This document shows positions 49,501 to 59,866 of a DNA stretch of 64,000 nt, in pieces (within the stretch, counting starts at the first letter, position 1; every line of letters starts with the position of its first letter). The stretch lies in the NCBI GenBank assembly GCA_963930655.1, contig OZ005604.1, positions 1,498,001 through 1,562,000 on the forward strand, read 5' to 3'. A model generated the notes under the pieces. The model worked only from the letters and a program-made list of their open reading frames with translations, was not told where the DNA came from and did no database searches. This stretch comes from Myrica gale (Eukaryota; Streptophyta; Magnoliopsida; Fagales; Myricaceae). The position numbers were made by a program, and so were the translations under genes.

Positions 49501-52500
49501 GGATGTACTGTGAAATGTTCCTTATTGGGCTTTGTGACATTTTCTAGCATTGTGCACAGTTTTGGTATACTTTGTTACTCTGGTGGGTTTGTCTATAGCC
49601 AACATGTTTTTTATTTGGGCATTTCATTTGTTTTGCTTGTTGATGGCAGTCCTACCTAGTGTTTGTTAGAGATAAACATCCCAGCAACTACTATGAATAT
49701 TGCTAGTGGGTTGGAGGTGGATAAATTGGTTTGTGATAAAACATTATTTCAGATTGCTGTTCAAATCTCTGTTCAGCTTCTGCCTAAAAAAAATGGTCAG
49801 TTCAATCATAGTTAAAGGAGGAGTTTCACAGGAGAGAGTGGTTGTCAATAAATTTTTCCTGTATTGGATTTTTCCATGGCAGCTGCTGTTGTCTGTGCTG
49901 CATGTTAAATCCCTGAATCCCTTCCTTCCCTATTTAAAGAAACAAAGTACTGAAGATCCTTCTTAGTATGTTCATCTACATAACAGATAGTTTAGTTTAG
50001 CAATGAAGTTTCTATTTCAAGAGCCTTTATACTTTTATTGGAATGCTGATCTTGCAGTAAAGAGGATGCTGGAATGAAAACTGCAAAGCTAAGAGATGAG
50101 AAAGAACTTCTTGACAGACAACAGCATGCTGATATTGAAGTTCAAAAGAATCTGGAAGAAAATCTTCAGCAGCTGAAAAATCGAGAGCGGGAGCTGGACT
50201 TGCAGCGTGAGCAGATGCGCTCAAGACTTAAAAAAATTTCTGATTCATCCGCAAAACATAAGGCTAGCCTTGAAGAACTGAAGAATCAACTACGCATGAT
50301 GCAAGAGAGACATCGAAATGACAGGTGTGTTGGTTGTTGGCATCTTGGATGCTTTTGTCAAGGTCATGCCTTTACCTGGTTAATGTATTCATTAGCTTTA
50401 TATGCTATTTTAGGCTCTGGCCAGCACATATTCTTCCCTATGTTGCTGTTTGTTCCTTAGCTTGGATCTTTCTTATTGACCTTTTTGTTCTTCGAACATT
50501 ATGTATATATTTGTTTGTTTAACCCTTACAGATCTAAATATGAAAATTTAAAGAAAAGACTTACCGAAACAGAAGATCAACTGCGTGAATTGAAGGCAGA
50601 TAGATATGAAAATGAGAGGGATATCAGGTTGTCTCAAGCGGTCGAGACTCTCAAACGCCTGTTTCAAGGAGTCCATGGTCGCATGACAGATCTTTGTAGG
50701 CCAACACAGAAGAAGTATAATCTTGCTGTCACTGTTGCTATGGGTAAATTTATGGATGCAGTAGTTGTTGAGGATGAAAATACGGGAAAGGAATGCATCA
50801 AGGTACAGAACAATTTTCCTATTTGGTGTTTTGCCTGGTTGAATTTGTTCTTCTTTGAATTATGGATACACGTAATTATACTACGCTATTGACAGCTTGA
50901 TGTATTTGGATTGAAACTCAGCAATCATTAATATATAATACTCTCCTTAACTTGTTATTTGTTCAACTTTGGTCCTTTACTTCATGTAAGAGGCGGATGG
51001 TCTCGTTTTCATACTTCAGATTACATCTTTAAGGAATCTTCCACGTTTCTGGCATCTGTTCACTGTCAACTTGCTGCTATCCAGTGTTATTCTTTTAGGC
51101 CTTATCCTATTTCTGTAGTTACTAGACTTTTCTTTTTAGGAATTGGTTTCCATGAGCGTCAGAGTAATTGGCTCTTGCTAGGAACTTTTTTTTTTTTTGA
51201 TAAGTAAGCACCGTTTTATTAAAGAGAGAAAGAGGAAAAGGTGAATTCAGTACAAAGATTATACCGAAAACACTCAAAACATACAAATGAAAAAACTAAG
51301 AAAATAAAAAAAGTCCAGAAAACGACCCCCCAACACAGCATTAGCCCAGCAGAAAAGAGAAAGGAACACATCGCCCTGCAAACTCCCTAGAGATCTACCC
51401 GAATCCTCAAAACACCGTCTATTTCGCTCCCTCCAAAGGCACCACCATATACACGCAGGTATCATCCTCCAAATTGTTGTAGCTGAAGGATCCACAAACT
51501 TCCGTCCCCAACAAGAGAGGACATCCACGACTCTTTTAGGCATTATCCAATGCACATTCAACAAACCAAGGATATGCAGCCAGAGACCTCTTGCAACCGG
51601 ACAATGCAAAAGCAAATGATTAACAGATTCTCCATCCCCCTTACACATATAACACCACACTGTGACATAAACCCCCCTTCTTCTGAGATTATCAATAGTC
51701 AAAATTCTACCATGTGAAGCCTCCCAAACGAAGAAAGACACACGTAAAGGGACCTTGACCTTCCACACCTCACGCCAAGGGAAAGATGCAGGAGTATCAC
51801 CACTGGCAAGGTAATCATAAAAGGACTTAACGGAAAAAACACCACCCTTAGAACCCAGCCAAAACATCGCATCAGCTCTACTTCTATGCACCCTTTGCTC
51901 ATAAAGAGTAGAGTAAAAGGCAGCAAACTCCTCCATATCCCAATCATTAGCAGCTCTAGAGAACTGAATACTCCACACTAAAGAACTAGGAACTTTAGAA
52001 AAACTAAACTTATGGTGAGGAGGAAATGTGTACTTTGGAATGATGAGAGGGGCAGGAAAGTTGGAGTTCGATTTCAGAGATGTTGCTGGTGTCATATATA
52101 GTTGTCACTTGATAAGCAACTTATTGAATCTTTTGAAGGATATTGGTTTTTTTTTTGTTCATTCAAATGGATGAAAGAATGATGGTAAGATCATACACAA
52201 CTAATTTCATGCTTTTAATTTTGTTGAGGTATGGGGCCAGATTGATATTAGGAATAGCCACTCAGTTGTACGGTTCTTGAGCAACTAGGGTTATGTCATA
52301 CACAAGCACGTACATAAAAGCTAATTAAGTTCAGGAATGCTGGTATTTTTGTGACTTGCAAAAGTCAGTGACAAGTTTAGGTAAGATATGGAAGTATTAA
52401 TACTTCCACCCTTCCACAGCAGAAATTTCAGTTCCGTTAGCACAGTTTTAAAATAGCACAATTCAGAGCTGTGGCATGGTTGGTTGGACAGTAACATGAG

Positions 52501-55241
52501 AGGTCATAGCTGTGAGATGTAGTTCAGAAAGTGTCCTATTTGGTAGCCAAAGACTAAAACTAAGATCAAAGAAGACCTGTTGGTCCAGGAATAACTGTAT
52601 ACTTGGTTTCTAATTTCTAACTTCATCTATGTTTGGCAATTGTTTTAAGTTTCTAGAGTTTGGGGAATTTTTGTGATTTTTTTTTACTTGCTAGATTGTT
52701 AAGTTGTTAGTCCTTTATTTGTGGTATCTTGCCTGGTTTAGTTTCATACAATTTAACTTGCTTTAAGTAGGCTCCTAAGTGGTTAAGAGGGATGTTTTGG
52801 CTATGTTTGATGAGTTTGCCCGGAGGGGTCAATTTGTTAAATGCTTGAATGCGACCTTCATTGTTATCATTCCTAAAAAAGCCGGTGCCGTGGAATTGAA
52901 AGACTTTCGCCCTATCAGTTTGGTTAGAGGGGTTTACAAGATTCTTGCCAAAGTGTTGGCAAATAGGTTGGAACTGGTTCTTGAGAAAATCATTTCACCT
53001 TCTCAGAATGCTTTCGTAGGGGGAGACAAATTTTGGACTCCGTTTTAGTCGCTAATGAGTGCATTGATTCGCGATTGAGGTCGCATGTTCTAGGATTAAT
53101 GTGCAAGCTTGATATTCACAAGGCGTACGACCATGTGAATTGGAATTTCTTGTTGTATCTATGGAAGACGTGGTGTCGTTGGATAGCGTTTTGTATTTCT
53201 TCGGTTAAGTTCTCTGTGATGGTTAATGGCTCTCCTCATGGCTTCTTTGGGAGTTCTCGAGGCTTGCGTCAGGGTGATCCTCTCTCGCCCCTTTTATTTG
53301 TAATTGTCATGGAAGCTTTTAATAAGATGATGCATGAGGTGGCTGAGAGGGTGCTATTAAGGGGTTTGAGTTTGGGAGAGGTGGTAGTGATGGGGTTTGT
53401 ATTTCTCATTTGCTTTTGGTTGATGATACGCTGATTTTTTGTGGGAAGGAGATTCAAATGCGAAACTTGAGATGCTTGCTTTTGTGTTTTGAGGCGGTGT
53501 CTGGTCTTAGGATTAACCTTGGCAAGTCTGAGGTTATTCCTATTGGCAGAGTGGAAGATGTTCAGGGGATGACAGACATTTTAGGTTGTAGGGTGTCTTC
53601 CATACCGATGACCTATCTTGGCCTTCCTCTTGGAGCTAAGTTTAAGTGTGTGAGCATTTGGGATGACATTGTTGAAAGATTTGAAAGAAGATTGGCGGGT
53701 TGGAAGCACATTTATCTTTCAAAAGGGGGAAGGTTAACGCTGATTAGATCCACTCTAGCTAGCCTTCCTATGTATTTATTGTCGCTTTTTCCTATTCTGT
53801 TATCAGTGGCTAAAAGGTTGGAGAAGCTTCAAAGAGATTTTTTGTGGGCAAGTGGTGGTGGCGAGCACAGGTTTCACCTTGTTAGGTGGGCTCGAGTGTG
53901 CTCCCCTATTAGTGTTGGAGGATTGGGGCTAAGAAGGCTCCCTTTGTTCAGTAGAACTCTTCTTGGAAAATGGCTTTGACGATTCAATTCTGAAAGAGAC
54001 AGCTTGTGGAAGATTGTTATTACGGATAAGTATTGGTGTGAGGAGGGTGGTTGGAGCACTTTGGCGGCTCAGGGTTCTTATTGGGTGAGTTTGTGGAAAT
54101 TTATTAGCAGAGGGTGAAACTTTTTTAGAGAACATATTAGGTTCGCGGTAGGGAGTGGTTCTAGAATTCGGTTATGGCATGACAAATGGTGTGGTGAAAG
54201 ACCATTGAGTTTGGAGTTTCTTCAATTATATTCTCTTGCTAGGCGTAAGGTTGCTTGGGTGGCTGATTGCATGGAGTTAGGATTTGGAGAGGCAGTGTGG
54301 GATGTTCACTTTGAAAGAATGTTTAATGATTGGGAGATGGAGGTGTTTTCGAAGTTTTATTCATTACTCTATTCGGGGAGTGGGAGGAGAGGGAGAGAGG
54401 ATAAAATGCTTTGGATGAGTTCTAAGGGTGGTGTTTTCTTTGTGAAAACAATGTATGCTTTTCTGATGGAGGGCTCCAATGAGGATTTTCCTTGGCGTCA
54501 ATGTTGGAGGACCTTGGTTCCCCTTAGTGTTGCTTTCTTTTTTTGGGAGGCCATTCACAGGAAGATTTTGACCATTGACAACTTACAGAGGAGGGGAGTC
54601 TACGTGACTGAGTGGTGCTATTTGTGTAGGTGTGATGGAGAAACGGTTGATCATCTTCTTATTCATTGCTCGATGGCCGGAGGATTGTGGGGGCCTGTGC
54701 TCAACATTCTTAACTATGATTGGGTTATGCCTAGAAAGGTAGTCGATGTTATGCTTTGTTGGAGGAGGACGTTTGAGGATCCAATTGCGATGGCCATTTG
54801 GAAGATGATTCTTGCTTGCATATGGTGGAGTTTGTGGAGGGAAAGGAATGAGAGATGTTTTGAAGACAGGGCTGAGTCTGCCTAGTTTGGGGGGATCTAT
54901 GTTGCATTCTCTTTTTCTGTGGACTAATTCGGTTTTGGGTTATCCTTTTGTGGGTTTGCCGGATTTTATTAGTTTTTTAGCTTCTATGCTTTAGTTATTG
55001 TCAGTATATTCTCTTGTACTGTCATCTTTCTTTTTCTTTAATAATATTTGCTTACTTATTAGAAAAAACTAGGCTCCTAATATTAAATAAGATTCAAGCC
55101 GCATGTTAATTATCTAATTTTTAATACGTTTATGTGACTAAACAAAATGGTAAAGATAAGATTCTGTGGGGTATAAACAACTATCTGTGCATCATATTTG
55201 ATTTTAAGTTGATTAGTAATAAGTTACTAGTTACGTTACTG

Positions 55242-55279
<38 letters not shown>

Positions 55280-58200
55280 ATTTTTGTTCTTTCTCTGTGT
55301 TTTTGGAGCCACCTGTGCATGAAGCCCCTTAACGGTAATGAATTTCTTTACCCTTTGTTTCCTCTCCTTTTTCAAGCTATAACTTAATTGCTTTTCCCTC
55401 ACTCTTTGTAATCTCAATACCCGGAAGCTTCCTGTACCATTTTATGTTGTAGGCTTTGCTACATTCATCTTGTAGGGACATGTTGTGTTGGTGTAATAAT
55501 TTGTGTTTGAATGAACGCAATGTTTAGGTGAATTTTGTAGACTTTGTTCAGTTTTCGTTGAACCAAATGCAGAGTTGGGGTTCCAAAAGTTATTGAATGG
55601 CTTTCTATACTTCACCTATAATAAAAATCCCAACTGCGACCGTAGTTGTGGTGATATCCACATCACACTATAGCTGGCTATTATGTTCTGTTGCTTGTTG
55701 TTGCATAGATGGGTACATGTCATCTTCCGGACTTGAACACAGTATAGAACCTTTGTAACCCCTCCTTGACCTTGTTATGTGCCAGTGCTGTTTGTGTAAC
55801 TGTGTTTCATGAGGACTCTCTTATAAAATAACTTACCATTCTTCGAAAAATTGTACCATAGCTATGTGCTAATCATGTTAGAATGTATGGTATTCTATGA
55901 GTGGTTCTTTTGTTGATTTCTTGACTTAGCACTCTTTAAGTTCTATTGATTTCAGTGAGCTTGCTAGTTATGTGCATAACATACAACTATCAATTCTCTT
56001 GCTTCTGTACAGTATTTGAAAGAACAAAGACTACCTCCTCAGACATTTATACCTCTTCAGTCCATTTCTTGATTTACCACTCTCTAAGTTTTATTGATTT
56101 CAGTGAGATTTCTAGTATGTGCTTAACAATACAACTAACAATTCTCTTGCTTCTTTACAGTATTTGAAAGAACAAAGGCTACCTCCTCAGACATTTATAC
56201 CCCTTCAGTCCATTCGTGTAAAGCCAATCACTGAGAGATTACGCACATTAGGTGGTACTGCTAGGCTGGTGTTTGATGTTATCCAATATCCTTTGCTGAA
56301 GGTTTTTTACGTTTACCTATGCATTCTGCTATTGAAATTTCATGTGTTGTCCTTTGCACTGATTGCTCAAGAGATTTCCCTTTTCTGGACTTCAATCTTA
56401 ATTTGTTGGTTGTGTCGGCGCTCATTGCAACGTATCTTATGATTGTGTCCTGCTGTAACTCACACCAACTTCTTCTTTTATTTTCTTGCCTATATCTTTT
56501 TCAGTTTATGTTAGGAACAGAGTATAAATGAATGTCTAGTGTTTGTAAACCTTAACCGCTACACGTTTGATCCTGCCTTGGAAAAAGCAATTCTTTTTGC
56601 TGTGGGGAATATTATCGTTTGTGATGACCTTGCTGAGGCAAAGGTTCTAAGCTGGAGTGGTGAGAGGCTTAAAGGTGATTGACACTTATTCTTAAGTTCT
56701 TCACTTGTTCCATATCACAAATGCCGTTATATATTAAAACTGTAGTTATTATGGTTAAATCAGTTGTAACTGTTGATGGAATTCTGCTTACGAAGTCTGG
56801 CACAATGACTGGTGGTACGAGTGGTGGAATGGAAGCAAGGTCGAACAAGTGGGATGATAAAAAGATTGAAGGTTGGTTCATTTGCAACTAGTTCAAGTCA
56901 AACAATGGGAGGATAAAATGTTTGAAAGTTTGTTTCAAGTTTTGTGGTTGTAGCATTGATATTGCTGTTCTGTAGGATGTCAGAAACTGAAGGAACAACT
57001 CGAGTTGGAGTTGGAAGAGCTTGGTTCAATTAGAGAGATGCAGGTAAAAGAGTCTGAAGCATCTGGGAAAATTAGTGGACTAGAGAAGAAGATTCAGTAT
57101 GCAGATATCGAGAAGGTAATTTCAATTATTGTTTTATATGTTATATTCTTGGTTTCATAGACTTTGCATTTTATCACCATCAACTGTGTTGTGACATGAC
57201 TTGGTACGGGTATGGTTACAAGATCGTATTCCAATGGGTGGTTGGAATTCTGGGCACAATTGCTTCGTCTTCCAACCCAAGGAGCTAAGAAGTAAAAGGT
57301 AAAAAAAGAAAAAAGGAAAAAAAAGAAGAAGAAAGAAAAAGGCTCATGGATGCAAAGGAAAGAGTTCTTAGTCAGGCTCCCTTTTTCCTGAAAACAAAAA
57401 CCAAACTGCCTATCTATAACCTACCTGTAAATGACAGCTCCATTGTGAATCTTGGCCTATTTGTCCGCTTTATTACTGAAGACTTATCCTATGAACACAA
57501 AGCCACGGGAGAGGATGGTGAACAACGGTGTCAGTTTTTTTTGTCCTTTTCTTGGGCTTTGGAGCTTTCTCATGGCCGCTTGTTATTCTCCATGGTTCTC
57601 TGTTCCAAACTTTGCAGTTTTAAGAGGAAGAGAGGAGGCAAGAAAGTGAAGTCAGTATGTGTCCCTTTGCATATTGATTCACCTAAAATACTTTGTGGGC
57701 ATCATGGAAGTAAGCAATCTGATCCAAAATAAACTGGTTCAATGGTGTAGATGTCCAACAAAAAGCTCTTATAGAATGGGGCAAATTTTCTATACTGTTT
57801 GGTACATAATGTATCCACTAACCTGGAAAGATATCTGAAATCAATTATTGAAATTAATGTCTAGATTCCATCCAGTAAGTGTCGATTCTTATTCAGGGAT
57901 GTGTCTCATTATAAAAAAATATAATAGTTGTAAAGACAATCCTTAAAAAGACTCAAAAGTCTGAGGCTAGTGATTATGCAAAATATGTGCCGAGTTCAGG
58001 AGGAAAAAATACAAATACTAACATTGACATTCTTTGGGAATTTTAAAGCGTAAGTTTAATCTCTCAAGTATGAACTACCCTTGGGAGTTGAATTTCATCA
58101 TAAATAAAGTGGAACTTCTTGAACTTAGAAAAAAAAAAAGTGGAACTTCTTGAAATCACGAGCTAAAGAATATTTTTGTACTGTTGTTTGCAGAAGGGTA

Positions 58201-59358
58201 TTTGTTCATACATGATCTTGGGTGCATTTTCCTTTGGAAAAGAAAAGGAGGGGAGAGGTTTCATATTGAATACTAAACTACTTATGAGTACTTAAGACGA
58301 ATCATGAACCGGAGAATTTGCTGTTTTAAGGAATACTCGTGAGGCAGCACTCTGACAAGTTATATTTCTTCATGGCACCAATTTTTAAGCTCTCTGAACA
58401 TGTTCTCAACTGGATAGATAAATCAGGGGAGAATAAGATGCAGACTGACTTGTGAATAAGAATTTTGTTGCATGATTCTAATGGCCTATGAGGTTAAAAT
58501 ACTGAAAAGCTCGAATCCTTTCTCTTTTGTTTATGAAAGGAGTATAGAGTTTTCCGATCAGGAGTAGTAAGGCCTGCGGAGAAGGTCCTGGAAGGAAACA
58601 TGATTGAACTGTTGAATTGTGGTTTTTTTTAAAAGGAAATTTCATATTGCAGGACCAAACCTGTGGTTGTGGGGATTAGACCCCAGGATCAGCCCCTCCC
58701 CAAAGGGAGGGGGTCCAATTGAGCCGAAGGCTGAGTGACCATTGAATTATGGCTGTTTATCTGTCATTAGATATGGTTTACTAAGTACCATGGATGAAAT
58801 ACCATGTTGTATGTCTCATTTCAATGAGTAGTATAAGCTGATAAGGTTTTTTTTGGTTTGGCTGCCCAAGTAATCTTATGCTTACACATTTTACTTTGGT
58901 AATTTCTTATTTTGCTTCTGCAATTTAAGCACTTTGTGGGAGAATTGATTGTCTAAACAAAGTTTTCTTCCAGCGAAGCATTGAGGACAAACTTGCGAAT
59001 TTGAGTCAGGAGAAGCAGAACATTGGAGAAGAAATCAGCCGTCTCAATCCTGAGCTGCAGAAAGTATATCATGTCACTCTTCATCTAGTTTCGTGGGGTA
59101 TCTTCCTCTATCGCTATGGATTCTTATTGTTTTTATATTTTGCATGCAGTTAAGAGGTGCTGTTGACAAAAGGAGTGTTCAAATTAATAAGCTGGAGAAG
59201 AGGATCAATGAAATTGTTGACCGTATATACAAAGACTTTAGTAAATCCGTTGGGGTGGCAAACATCCGTGAGTATGAAGAAAATCAACTAAAGGCTGCAC
59301 AGGATGTGGCCGAGGAAAGGCTTAGCGTGAGCGGACAGCTGGCCAAGTTGAAATACCA
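37549..59358 (+). CDS. SMC1: Cohesin subunit SMC1, N-terminal two thirds, partial
   Basis: Twelve coding exons join in frame to 822 codons plus two bases: 37549-37986, 45218-45454, 46636-46869, 47751-47989, 50058-50324, 50532-50802, 56161-56285, 56565-56674, 56764-56871, 56976-57115, 58974-59063, 59150-59358. The rest (second coiled-coil part, ABC signature, Walker B) lies beyond the window, behind an intron of at least 4.6 kb. The Walker A motif GPNGAGKS is at residues 38-45. Coiled coil runs through exons 2-6. The hinge spans the end of exon 6 to exon 9 ([58 protein letters not shown]). SMC1 pairs with SMC3 at the hinge and is clamped by kleisin to hold sister chromatids; it acts in the nucleus. 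All junctions are GT-AG except intron 7, which is AT-AC. Plant SMC1 is about 1200 residues. Introns 1 and 6 are swollen by LINEs, with no visible damage to exons. Confidence 0.92.
38172..43888 (-). mobile_element. Full-length L1-type LINE (copy A) in SMC1 intron 1
   Basis: A perfect 16-bp target duplication, TGTGAAGGTATTGTTT, flanks the element (38156-38171 and 43889-43904). On the minus strand it has an ORF1-like region (about 43670-41860), then ORF2. ORF2 starts at 41859 ([14 protein letters not shown]), with endonuclease (LCFQETK region, GGDFNDTRF), reverse transcriptase ([52 protein letters not shown]) and a C-terminal zf-RVT region ([21 protein letters not shown]). The A-tail is at the low-coordinate end. 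It is coding-dead: an in-frame TAG at 42699-42697 in ORF1, an early frameshift in the endonuclease and more breaks after the reverse transcriptase. It lies antisense to SMC1. Confidence 0.93.
43930..44540 (+). mobile_element. Old LINE relic (copy D) in SMC1 intron 1
   Basis: Decayed frames still recall L1 ORF2 downstream of the reverse transcriptase: LTLMKSTLS for LTLIKSTLS at about 44010-44040, a [12 protein letters not shown] match at about 44400-44420, and VIPDCCRYN. No ends or target duplication are recognisable, so it is much older than copies A-C. Orientation is sense to SMC1. Confidence 0.6.
44687..44699 (+). mobile_element. A-rich 13-bp insert with 17-bp duplication, SMC1 intron 1
   Basis: AGGTGTATATGGAATAG occurs at 44670-44686 and 44700-44716, separated by 13 bp (TATAAATAAAAAA). 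The form equals the tail-only LINE inserts, but the tail lacks CTTAT, so the source family is uncertain. Confidence 0.45.
45834..46089. repeat. Direct repeat pair in SMC1 intron 2
   Basis: A segment of about 75 bp (CTATATGGGTGCTAATTACA, then CTTCTTAAGCTTCCTTATGC) occurs at about 45834-45908 and again at about 46016-46089 with few changes, separated by unrelated sequence. It is a local duplication without coding content. Confidence 0.85.
46271..46323. repeat. TC and CA microsatellites, SMC1 intron 2
   Basis: A TC run (about 46271-46298) is followed by a CA run (about 46304-46323). Length is likely variable between individuals. Confidence 0.85.
48402..48415 (+). mobile_element. Tail-only LINE insert (14 bp) in SMC1 intron 4
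   Basis: A 17-bp direct repeat differing at one base flanks it (48385-48401 and 48416-48432). The insert is GTTACTTATAAAAA, the exact 3' end type of LINE copy A (CTTACTTAT then A). Confidence 0.65.
51189..51985 (-). mobile_element. 5'-truncated L1 LINE (copy B) in SMC1 intron 6
   Basis: An 11-bp target duplication, CTAGGAACTTT, lies at 51178-51188 and 51986-51996. The element keeps only the last 0.8 kb: zf-RVT region ([36 protein letters not shown]) and the 3' end CTTACTTATC plus A-tail. It is closely related in protein to copy A and antisense to SMC1. Confidence 0.92.
52779..55069 (+). mobile_element. 5'-truncated L1 LINE (copy C) in SMC1 intron 6
   Basis: An 11-bp target duplication, TAGGCTCCTAA, lies at 52768-52778 and 55070-55080. 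It begins inside the reverse transcriptase ([49 protein letters not shown], a VDDT version of the FADD box) and continues through the zf-RVT region to a 3' end of CTTACTTATTAG plus A-tail. Several frameshifts and stops make it inactive. It is sense to SMC1. Confidence 0.92.
55243..55275. repeat. TC microsatellite, SMC1 intron 6
   Basis: About 16 TC units, in intron 6 downstream of LINE copy C. Confidence 0.9.
55920..56215 (+). repeat. Tandem duplication of the exon 7 acceptor and exon 7 start
   Basis: Two copies of about 148 bp (55920-56067 and 56068-56215). Each has the end of intron 6, an acceptor TACAG and the first about 55 bp of exon 7 ([18 protein letters not shown]). Only the second continues into the full exon. 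In the first, the frame meets TGA just after the duplicated part and there is no donor, so it is a pseudo-exon start. Confidence 0.92.
56286..56564 (+). other. U12-type AT-AC intron of SMC1 (intron 7)
   Basis: The intron starts ATATCCTTT, a perfect U12 5' splice site, and ends CAC. CCTTAAC (56550-56556), close to the U12 branch-site consensus TCCTTAAC, has its branch adenosine about 10 nt before the 3' end. Removing these 279 bp gives [11 protein letters not shown] in frame, as in other plant SMC1 proteins. No GT-AG solution preserves that sequence. Confidence 0.85.
57116..58973. other. SMC1 intron 10, no gene seen
   Basis: A 128-codon open frame at 57346-57732 is preceded by a purine run and resembles no family I know, so it is treated as chance. 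A 13-bp tail-only LINE insert is at 58124-58136. A short GC-rich palindrome (CCCCTCCC / GGGAGGGG) is near 58695-58715. Confidence 0.5.
58124..58136 (+). mobile_element. Tail-only LINE insert (13 bp) in SMC1 intron 10
   Basis: AAAGTGGAACTTCTTGAA occurs at 58106-58123 and 58137-58154 (18 bp, perfect). Between them are CTTAG and A bases, like the TTAG-An end of LINE copy C. Confidence 0.6.
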
Positions 59359-59866
59359 GTATGTTTTTCTTACTTTGTCTAAGTTATAATTCCATGTCCA
59401 AATTGTTAAACATAAGATTGGTACATTATGAGGTACATTAATGCAGGCATGTGTGTTTGCATATGTATGTATATATACATATATACAGTGATGTTTAGTG
59501 CCCGCATATGTTTAAATTTATGCTCTCCGCGTGTGTTTGTATATCTACATGTTTCAATTTTTGCGTGCATGCATTTATGCATGTTAGGTAGTAATGTAGG
59601 GACTAGTTGAAGTATCAAGCCTCCCAATTATGGATGTTGTGCTAAGAGACTATCTGACCAAAAGAATTATCTTTCCTTCACTTGGAACATGGAGTAAAGC
59701 ATCCTAGCTAGCTATCACCTATTGATCTTGCAGCTTTTTGTGAAATCTGACTTTAGCCATTTTGAGTAACTTGGATTACATGCAATTCTGTTGCCATCAT
59801 CATTTTATGATTATCTATGTTAGGAATGCCTCTTGGGCAATTGCTGGAAGTGCCAAGTGTTGTTTT

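Noticed and set aside
57346..57732. 128-codon open frame in SMC1 intron 10
   Set aside because: No domain, no recognisable relative and a low-complexity purine lead; it sits wholly within an intron with good exons on both sides.
58640..58740. Stretch resembling a tRNA or rRNA piece (GGGGATTAGACCCC)
   Set aside because: No cloverleaf, no A and B boxes in register, and no extended rRNA similarity could be recognised.
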